Assembly (NCBI GenBank): GCA_023433185.1
Contig: JAEZEN010000256.1
Coordinates: 1-5,979, forward strand
Direction of reading: 5' to 3'
Origin: Pseudomonadota bacterium
GTDB lineage: Bacteria > Pseudomonadota > Alphaproteobacteria > Rhizobiales > Kaistiaceae
Length of the DNA stretch: 5,979 bases
In this document: positions 1 through 4,732 of the stretch, piece after piece
Layout: each line of letters begins with the position of its first letter
How positions within the stretch are numbered: the first letter of the stretch is position 1
Program-made: the position numbers and the translations under genes
Notes under the pieces: generated by a model
Told to the model about the DNA's origin: nothing
Databases searched by the model: none
Seen by the model: the letters and a program-made list of their open reading frames with translations, nothing else

Positions 1-420
1 GACAAGGGGGGGCGTCTCCTCCACGGCGGCCGCCGCCCGGCGCATCTCAACAAAGGCCATTTCATCGCGCCGACGGTGATCGCCGACGCGCCTGACGATG
101 CGCGCATCATGGTCGAGGAGCCGTTCGCGCCGATCGCGCCGCTGACCACCTTCGCCGACGAGGACGAGGTGATCGCCCGCGCCAATGCGCTGCCCTTCGG
201 GCTGGCCTCCTACGTCTTCTCGAACGACGCCGGACGCGCCCAGCGCACCGCCGACGGAATCGAGGCCGGCATGGTCGGGATCAACGAGATGCTGCTCTCC
301 GCGGCGGAGATTCCGTTCGGCGGCGTCAAGGAATCGGGTTACGGGCGGGAAGGCGGCTCGCTCGGCATCAAGGACTATCTCGAGCCGAAGTTCATCCGCC
401 ACAAGCTGATCGTGACCTGA
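1..420 (+). CDS. NAD(P)-dependent aldehyde dehydrogenase, succinate-semialdehyde dehydrogenase-like, C-terminal part (5' end outside window)
   Basis: The reading frame is open from base 1 and ends at TGA 418-420, giving the last 139 residues of a protein normally about 480-490 long. Aldehyde dehydrogenase landmarks appear in order: the GGR...PTV segment that precedes the EExFGP motif, EEPFAP (residues 39-44), NALPFGLASYVFS (about 62-75) and the C-terminal signature PFGGVKESGYGREG (about 105-118), followed by GIKDYLEPKFI. This tail is typical of succinate-semialdehyde dehydrogenase (GabD-like) and related semialdehyde dehydrogenases, cytosolic enzymes that oxidise an aldehyde to an acid with NAD(P)+. 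The catalytic Cys and Glu lie upstream of the window, so substrate and cofactor preference cannot be read. One oddity is Ala in place of the usual Gly in the E-x-FGP motif. The next gene starts 13 bases downstream on the same strand, suggesting an operon for sugar-acid or semialdehyde catabolism. Family assignment is firm; the substrate is inference. Confidence 0.93.
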   Translation, partial: DKGGRLLHGGRRPAHLNKGHFIAPTVIADAPDDARIMVEEPFAPIAPLTTFADEDEVIARANALPFGLASYVFSNDAGRAQRTADGIEAGMVGINEMLLSAAEIPFGGVKESGYGREGGSLGIKDYLEPKFIRHKLIVT

Positions 421-433
421 GGGGGGACGCATA

Positions 434-1516
434 GTGAGGACGACGACGATCGAGCTCCGGCCGGAGCATTTCTCCGAGGCCGAGAAGCTCCTGGTGACGC
501 ACGGGGAAATGACGGCCTCGACATTCCGCTACGCCACCGGGGTCGAGGGACTCCGAATCCGGAACACTGCCGGCCACATCGACCTCCTGCCGTTCCAGGG
601 CCAGCAGATCTGGGACGCGGTCATTCACGGCCGGTCGCTGACCATGGGCTCGATGTTCCCCGAGCCGCGCGCCGGCGTGCCCTATCTCGGCACCTACGGC
701 GCCTTCTTCATCCATTGCGGCATGACCGCGATGGGTAATCCCGGGCAGGGGGACAGCCACCCTCTCCATGGCGAACTTCCCAATGCGCGCTTCGAGTCGG
801 CGCAGCTCGTCGTCGGCGAGGAGGGCGGAAAGCCGTTCATGACGCTGACCGGCTCGTGGCGCTACGCCATCGCCTTCGCGACCAATTACGTGGCGACGCC
901 GAAGGTCACGCTTCGCGGCGGCGACAGTTTCGTCCACATCGACCTGTCGGTGCGCAATCTGATGCGGAAGCCGATGGAACTGATGTATCTCGCCCACATC
1001 AATTTCCGTCCGGTCGACGGCAGCATTCTCATCGACGCGGTGCCGAACGACCTCGAGAACATCAAGGTGCGGACCGCGCTCCCGTCCAACTTCTCGCCGA
1101 CCGAGGAACACAGGAGGCTGCTCGCCGACGTGCTCGCCGACCCGGCGGTGCACCGCAGGATCGGCTACGGCGCCGACCCCGAGCTGGTGATGACGCTGAA
1201 ATACCCCGCCGATGCCGACGGCTGGGCGGAGACCATGCAGCGCCATCCCGACGGGACGGCGGACTTCGTCCGCCACCGGCCGGACGAGCTGCCGAAGGGC
1301 GTCCGCTGGACGACGCGCTCGGGCGACCAGGAGGCGCTCGGCTTCGTCCTTCCCGCCACCGCCGAGCCCGACGGCTACACCGCGGAGAAGGCCAAGGGTA
1401 ACGTCCTCAGCCTCGCCGCGGGTGCGGAATGGACCTGCAGCTTCGACTGCGGCGTCCTCGACGCGGCCGGTGCAACGGCGATGCGGGAGCGGATCGAGAA
1501 GGTCAAGGCGGGGTAG
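434..1516 (+). CDS. DUF4432 / aldose 1-epimerase-like family protein
   Basis: This is a complete gene of 360 residues from GTG 434 to TAG 1514. GTG is chosen because it gives the full N-terminus (MRTTTIELRPEHF) and follows a G-run (421-426) about seven bases upstream; the next in-frame ATG would remove 25 residues. The protein has no signal peptide or membrane segment and should be cytosolic. Features resembling the galactose-mutarotase-like beta-sandwich of DUF4432 include LPFQGQQIWDA (about 52-62), a glycine-rich CGMTAMGNPG stretch (95-104), PLHGELPNA (110-118) with a conserved His, and a later ELMYLAHINF (about 182-191). Members are predicted to bind or epimerise sugars, but most lack a demonstrated reaction. 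Its position directly behind an aldehyde dehydrogenase supports a role in a carbohydrate catabolic operon. Family membership is from remembered motif pattern; the function is inferred. Confidence 0.88.
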   Translation: MRTTTIELRPEHFSEAEKLLVTHGEMTASTFRYATGVEGLRIRNTAGHIDLLPFQGQQIWDAVIHGRSLTMGSMFPEPRAGVPYLGTYGAFFIHCGMTAMGNPGQGDSHPLHGELPNARFESAQLVVGEEGGKPFMTLTGSWRYAIAFATNYVATPKVTLRGGDSFVHIDLSVRNLMRKPMELMYLAHINFRPVDGSILIDAVPNDLENIKVRTALPSNFSPTEEHRRLLADVLADPAVHRRIGYGADPELVMTLKYPADADGWAETMQRHPDGTADFVRHRPDELPKGVRWTTRSGDQEALGFVLPATAEPDGYTAEKAKGNVLSLAAGAEWTCSFDCGVLDAAGATAMRERIEKVKAG

Positions 1517-1541
1517 GGGGGACGGCAGCGATGCGGCAGCC

Positions 1542-3142
1542 GTGACCACCGGAACGAACCCAGCGACCGGCTTCCGGGTGGACTCGGGAGTCGCTGCGTT
1601 CCTGTTACTGGTCCTGATGCTGCAGACCGCGGTCTACCTCACCTATCCGGTGTCGACCGCTGTCGCGCCGGCAGGGGCCGACTGGATCGGATGGTGGGAT
1701 CAGGGCCGCTACCACGAAAGCGCGTGGGCCCTCGCGGCGGGCGACCTGTCGCCCGAGCGTCACTGGTACCCGATAGGCTATGCGCTCCTCGGTGCGCCTT
1801 TCGCCGGCATCCTTCCCAGGCACATTTTCCTTCCCGCCAACATTCTCGCCAACCTGATTTTCGCCGGGGCTTTTCTCGCCTACTTCCGGCCCCTGATCGG
1901 CTACTGGCCGACTGTCCTGGCGTTTCTCGCGGCGCTCCTCCTGCCGCCGATCATCTGGCTGCCATTCTCCGTCGTCCTGCCCTTCTGGCTCCAGTTCGTG
2001 ATCCCCTGGAACACGATCCCGGTGGCTGCCGCGTACATGACGATCCTGCTGCTGATGCGCGGAATCGGCGAGCATCCCGGGGTAGGCCGCGATGTCGTGC
2101 TCGGCGTCTCTGCCGGTCTGATCGCCGTGACCCGGCCGGTCGATCTGCTTCCCCTGGCGCCGGTGGTGGCGGTCTACGTCTGGCAGCGGCTGGTGGTCGA
2201 CAGGCGGTGGCGGAACGTTGCCGCAGGTTTGCTTGGCACCATCGCCATCGTGGTGCCGGTACTCTTGCTGACGTTCAGCATCCATGGCGGTCTTTCGTCG
2301 CCGTATCGAAGCGTGTCGACGACCATCGGCCTGAGCCCCGCAAGCATTCCCTACCGCGCCCTGGCCACCCTGCTGGACAGCGCCACCTACGGTACAGGTC
2401 AGAGCCTGTTCGACCTCGCGCCGCTCCTTTTCCTGGCCGTGCCGCTCGCACTCGCGTGGGCGGTGCTGGACAGGCGGAACGGCCTGCTGCCGATGGCGGT
2501 CGTTCTGGTCGCGGTTGGTGGTACCTCTCCTACAACGACTTTTCGCCCGCCAACATCTTTCGCTTCTTCCTGGTCCACTACATCGTCTGGACCTTCCCGA
2601 TCGTCGTCGCTGGCGGCGTGGCCGGTCTCCTTCTCCTGGTGCGGGCACGGCGCTGGGCGGCGCTTGCCGCCTCTGGCGGTCTCGTCCCGGTTCTGCTGGC
2701 ATCGTTCACGCTGCACGAGCGAGGCGTTCCCGGCGTGCATGTCACCATCGCCGACCCCGGCGAGGAGCGCCTTGTCTATACGCTCGCCCTCGATCCGTCC
2801 CGGAGAGTCCACGCGGTCGACTTCGCGCGGGCGCATACCACGAATGCGCTGTGGTTACCGTTTCGAGAGTTCGACGTCAGGGTTGACGGCGTTCCTCTGC
2901 CCCTCTTCCGGGGCTACAGAGCTGTCTCCATCGACAACGGTGTGCGTATCCTGTTCACGCGGCCGGTGGCGGCGCAATCCATCGAGATCACTCTCGGCGG
3001 GTTGATCGAGAACAAGCCGACCGCTGAAAGGCGGGTGCGCGCAGTGATATTCCATCCCGCCTTGAAATGGCCGTGGGACCGGGGGGGCATCTCGAAGGCA
3101 CGGCCGCAGCGGAATCCGGCGCCGTCTCACCCCAGCGGATAG
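1542..3142 (+). CDS. Multi-pass membrane protein, possibly GT-C glycosyltransferase-like, interrupted by a frameshift near 2519
   Basis: The first half is read from GTG 1542 in one frame to about 2519 (326 residues). From 2522 to TAG 3140 the coding pattern continues in another frame (about 206 residues). Replacing one missing base gives a protein of about 533 residues. The first half holds a hydrophobic helix (17-35), a loop with DQGRY (53-57) and HWYPIGY (74-80), several further helices, and TRPVD (197-201). After the junction, membrane-type sequence resumes (NIFRFFLVHYIVWTFPIVV is one run), followed by a soluble, beta-rich C-terminal domain. An acidic residue in the first non-cytoplasmic loop followed by many helices is typical of GT-C enzymes that use lipid-linked sugars, but no exact family is recognised. 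Without repair, the first frame would run on to 3005 as Ser/Arg/Pro-rich sequence, which looks artificial. The end overlaps the convergent gene by 16 bases. No strong ribosome site precedes GTG 1542; GTG 1578 is an alternative start. Confidence 0.72.
2511..2524 (+). other. Frameshift site in the membrane-protein gene
   Basis: Upstream codons read Ala-Val-Gly (2511-2519). Downstream codons in the shifted frame read Tyr-Leu-Ser-Tyr-Asn-Asp from 2522. Adding one T after 2519 would join them as AVGWYLSYND, restoring a continuous membrane protein. The local sequence is GGTTGGTGGTACC, a short GGT-type repeat prone to loss of a base. No slippery heptamer for programmed -1 frameshifting is seen. A sequencing or assembly error or a real inactivating deletion are both possible. 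Confidence 0.7.
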
Positions 3143-4026
3143 CCGTTCTGCTCGAGGAAGAGCTTGAGGCGCTCGGGGAACCCGAGCACCGCACGCTGGC
3201 GGCGCGGGCAGTCCTCGATCGGCCGGGCGACGAGGCAGACCTCCTCGCCGTCGTCCGCCGCATGGTCCCAGTTGGCGTCGAGCGCCTCCCAGGCGGCGCG
3301 TCCCTTGCCGACGCGCTGGCTGGCGGCGACCCAGCCGGCGAGGAAGCCGGGCGAGGTCCAGCGGTCGGGACCCGTCCAGCCGTCCTCGAGTGCGGCGAGC
3401 CAATCGCGATGGGCGGGGAGGAACTGCATCTCGCGCGACACGTCCACCGCCTCGCCGCGGCGGATCGCCAGCACCTGGAGCGGGCCGATGCTCGCGGCGT
3501 AGCTGTCGAACTGGTAGAAGAAGCGGTTGTCGATCATGACGATCTCGGCGATGCCGTCGCCGTCGAGATCGTCGAGGAAGTCGCCGTTGCCGTCGAAGGC
3601 GCCGACATCGACCGCCTTCCACCGGCCCCCGACCTGGCTCGCAACGATCACCTGGGTGCAGCAATGGGCGCCGCCGGAATAGCTGGTGAAAAAGACCTCG
3701 GGCCGGGTGTTGTTCGGGTCCATCTCGGCGATGCTCGCCTCGGCGGTGGGGAAGCCGAGGCCCGAGGCGACGCCGACCGCCTCGAGCACCTTCCGCCCGG
3801 CGACCAGGACCTCGAGCACCGGCACGTCGAGGTCGGGATCGACCTTCGGGCGCGACACGAGGCGGATCTGCGCGGTCACGTCGCCGACGCTGGCCGCGGC
3901 GCCGGACGCGCCCTCCTCGAACACGGTCGTCGGATAGCGGGGAGGGGGTGATTGCGCTGCGGCCCCTCCCGTCGCCAGACATGCGGAGAGGGTCAGGAAG
4001 GCTCGGGCGAGTGCGGGCAAGGCCAT
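3127..4026 (-). CDS. Exported hypothetical protein with EF-hand/FG-GAP-like calcium loops and a Cys-Cys motif
   Basis: Read on the minus strand from ATG 4026-4024 to TGA 3129-3127, this encodes 299 residues. The frame is open further upstream, but that extension is Arg/Pro-rich, overlaps the divergent gene, and would bury the export signal, so the internal start is chosen. The N-terminus (MALPALARAFLTLSACLATGGAAA) looks like a signal peptide with cleavage after Ala24; LSAC (13-16) also fits a lipobox, so it may be a lipoprotein. Around residues 145-161 are two overlapping acidic loops, DGNGD-x3-D and DLDGDG-x2-E, the spacing of EF-hand-type calcium loops in FG-GAP/VCBS-like repeats. SGGAHCC (117-123) holds adjacent cysteines, with two more near 264 and 273 that could form disulfides in the periplasm. 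It stands alone on its strand, divergent from the small gene at 4196. No enzymatic family is recognised; calcium binding is inferred. Confidence 0.82.
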   Translation of the reverse strand: MALPALARAFLTLSACLATGGAAAQSPPPRYPTTVFEEGASGAAASVGDVTAQIRLVSRPKVDPDLDVPVLEVLVAGRKVLEAVGVASGLGFPTAEASIAEMDPNNTRPEVFFTSYSGGAHCCTQVIVASQVGGRWKAVDVGAFDGNGDFLDDLDGDGIAEIVMIDNRFFYQFDSYAASIGPLQVLAIRRGEAVDVSREMQFLPAHRDWLAALEDGWTGPDRWTSPGFLAGWVAASQRVGKGRAAWEALDANWDHAADDGEEVCLVARPIEDCPRRQRAVLGFPERLKLFLEQNGYPLG

Positions 4027-4032
4027 CTCCTC
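4027..4032 (-). promoter_or_regulatory. GAGGAG ribosome binding site that bears on the start of the exported-protein gene
   Basis: On the minus strand GAGGAG directly abuts ATG 4026-4024, which is too close for normal Shine-Dalgarno spacing. It lies six bases before TTG 4020-4018, two codons downstream, which is ideal spacing. The true start may therefore be TTG, giving 297 residues and a signal peptide beginning MPALARAF. The rest of the protein is the same either way. Confidence 0.5.
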
Positions 4033-4052
4033 GAATCGTCCCGCCGAGTCTA

Positions 4053-4100
4053 CCCGACACTGGCCCGGTCGCACCTTCAAGAGGGGCGGCAAGTGTCGGG
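4053..4100. repeat. Perfect 9-base inverted repeat in the divergent intergenic region
   Basis: CCCGACACT (4053-4061) is repeated as its exact reverse complement AGTGTCGGG (4092-4100), with 30 bases between. It lies between the two divergent starts (4026 and 4196). The half-site centres are 39 bases apart, close to but not exactly an integral number of helical turns. It could be a looped operator controlling both genes or a long hairpin in the transcript of either. A chance occurrence in G+C-rich DNA cannot be excluded. Confidence 0.4.
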
Positions 4101-4141
4101 ATCGGCCCGAGTCCGGCCGACCCCTACGGGAAACCCCGAAC

Positions 4142-4170
4142 TGGAAAGCCGGCCGCCCCGCCGCTACTCT
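4142..4170 (+). promoter_or_regulatory. Weak sigma-70-type promoter candidate for the 128-residue protein gene
   Basis: TGGAAA (4142-4147, four of six matches to TTGACA) is separated by 17 bases from TACTCT (4165-4170, three of six matches to TATAAT). Transcription would begin near 4177, leaving a short leader that contains the ribosome site. Spacing and position are good but the hexamers are poor, so this is only a candidate. Confidence 0.2.
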
Positions 4171-4195
4171 TCGCAGCGACAATTGGAGGTCAACC

Positions 4196-4582
4196 ATGCC
4201 CGATACCCAGGGCCTGAAAACGATCAGGCTGAATCTCGCCCGGACCAAGGACTTCCCCAACGGCAGCGATCGCCACGGCTATCGCTTCACCGCGCCGCTC
4301 GACGCCGAGGGCCACCTTGATGCGGCGGGCTGGAAGAAGCATCGCGACATGTGTCGGGTGGTCCGCTTCTGGGGCGACGAGGAGGACGACATTGGCCATC
4401 TCGTTCATCGCCCCGGCGGCTCGTGGGGCTTCACCTACGATCTTGCCGGCGACGAGGGCGACGAAGCGGGGTTCAAGCTGTCGAGCCATGTGTTCGTGCC
4501 GGGCGAGTATGTCTCGATCCGCGACGATGACGGGGAACTACACCCGTTCCGGGTCGTCACGGTGGAGGATGTCCGGATCTGA
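4196..4582 (+). CDS. Small hypothetical protein, 128 residues
   Basis: It starts at ATG 4196 with a clear GGAGG (4185-4189) six bases upstream and ends at TGA 4580-4582. The protein is soluble, acidic, and has no signal peptide or membrane segment, so it is expected in the cytoplasm. Visible blocks are LNLARTKDFPNGSDRHGYRF (8-27), CRVVRFWGDEEDD with HLVHRPGG in the middle, GFTYDLAGDEGDEAGF, and a C-terminal beta-type segment HVFVPGEYVSIRDDDGELH followed by FRVVTVEDV. I recall similar short hypothetical proteins in alphaproteobacterial genomes but can name no domain family. Codon use matches its neighbours, which with the good ribosome site argues that it is a real gene. It is divergent from the exported protein gene and ends 150 bases before the transporter gene, which appears to have its own promoter. 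No function is proposed. Confidence 0.85.
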   Translation: MPDTQGLKTIRLNLARTKDFPNGSDRHGYRFTAPLDAEGHLDAAGWKKHRDMCRVVRFWGDEEDDIGHLVHRPGGSWGFTYDLAGDEGDEAGFKLSSHVFVPGEYVSIRDDDGELHPFRVVTVEDVRI

Positions 4583-4589
4583 GCGGCGC

Positions 4590-4606
4590 TGCACGATGAC
4601 CGGGCA
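4590..4606 (+). promoter_or_regulatory. Putative NtrC-type enhancer site
   Basis: TGCACGATGACCGGGCA matches the NtrC consensus TGCAC(C/T)-N5-GGTGCA at 9 of 12 fixed positions and forms an imperfect dyad (TGCAC ... GGGCA). Its centre is about 95 bases upstream of the start predicted from the sigma-54 promoter at 4666-4682, a typical distance for an enhancer-binding activator. The consensus and spacing are established knowledge; the assignment is inference. Only one site is seen, whereas many NtrC promoters have two. Confidence 0.4.
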
Positions 4607-4615
4607 GTCGCTGCC
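4603..4615 (+). terminator. Short hairpin after the 128-residue gene, weak terminator candidate
   Basis: GGCAG (4603-4607) and CTGCC (4611-4615) form a 5-base-pair stem with a TCG loop, 20 bases after the stop codon. It is followed by TTGATTCT, which is T-rich only in part. The stem is short and the tail imperfect. The hairpin overlaps the NtrC-like dyad, so the symmetry may serve protein binding instead. Confidence 0.2.
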
Positions 4616-4665
4616 TTGATTCTGGGCCGTGGTTGCTCGTGGCGCATTTTCCGGCAGGGCCGTCT

Positions 4666-4682
4666 CCGGCACGGATATTGCG
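4666..4682 (+). promoter_or_regulatory. Sigma-54 (RpoN) -24/-12 promoter for the substrate-binding protein gene
   Basis: CCGGCACGGATATTGCG fits the consensus YTGGCACGRNNNTTGCW at all but two defined positions (C for T before GG, and G for the last W). The invariant GG (4668-4669) and GC (4680-4681) are separated by exactly 10 bases, as required. With C4681 as -12, transcription should start near 4693, giving a leader of about 40 bases to ATG 4733. Sigma-54 promoters require an ATP-using activator; a possible NtrC site lies about 95 bases upstream of the start. Confidence 0.6.
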
Positions 4683-4693
4683 GGGCCAATATC
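4674..4693. repeat. Perfect palindrome GATATTG-N6-CAATATC overlapping the sigma-54 -12 element
   Basis: GATATTG (4674-4680) and its exact reverse complement CAATATC (4687-4693) flank CGGGGC. The dyad covers the -12 GC element through to the predicted start point, where a bound protein could block promoter opening. It stands out as an A/T-rich motif in G+C-rich DNA. If transcription instead begins upstream, it would form a 7-base-pair hairpin with a six-base loop in the RNA. Confidence 0.45.
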
Positions 4694-4700
4694 TTTCGGT

Positions 4701-4724
4701 GGCCGTGAGGCCGGAGAGACGGAG
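4701..4724 (+). promoter_or_regulatory. Leader hairpin with GNRA tetraloop next to the ribosome site of the transporter gene
   Basis: GGCC-GTGA-GGCC (4701-4712) can form a 4-base-pair stem closed by a GUGA tetraloop, just upstream of the Shine-Dalgarno GGAG (4721-4724), which sits eight bases before ATG 4733. Bases 4710-4722 (GCCGGAGAGACGG) can alternatively pair with CCGTCTCCGGC (4660-4670), with a two-base bulge, and that pairing would cover part of the ribosome site. The alternative needs transcription from upstream of the sigma-54 start. Switching is hypothetical. Confidence 0.3.
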
Positions 4725-4732
4725 ATGACCGC

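Noticed and set aside
392..1549. Long open frame of 385 codons on the minus strand opposite the DUF4432 gene
   Set aside because: It lies antisense to a gene with recognisable motifs; its product is Arg/His/Val-rich without coherent domains, as expected of a shadow frame in G+C-rich DNA.
2505..2525. Programmed -1 ribosomal frameshifting at the membrane-protein junction
   Set aside because: No X-XXY-YYZ slippery heptamer or obvious downstream pseudoknot is seen; a simple one-base deletion explains the shift.
2523..3005. Continuation of the first membrane-protein frame past the frameshift
   Set aside because: The product becomes Ser/Arg/Thr/Pro-rich without helices, while the alternative frame gives membrane-type and folded sequence with normal codon use.
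3067..3951. 294-codon frame on the + strand opposite the exported-protein gene
   Set aside because: It is antisense to a gene with a signal peptide and calcium loops; the Ala/Glu/Val/Arg-rich composition is typical of a shadow frame.
4033..4080. Sigma-32-like CTTGAA element on the minus strand before the exported-protein gene
   Set aside because: No suitable -10 element at the required spacing; the best candidate TAGACT is about 22 bases away.
4027..4260. Upstream extension of the exported-protein gene to an ATG at 4260
   Set aside because: It would overlap the well-supported gene at 4196, add Arg/Pro-rich sequence, and place the signal peptide internally; a GAGGAG lies at the internal start instead.
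4583..4732. TPP riboswitch upstream of the THI5-like protein
   Set aside because: The conserved CTGAGA and ACCTGATCTGGATAATGCCAGCG-type core segments of the TPP aptamer are not found in the leader.
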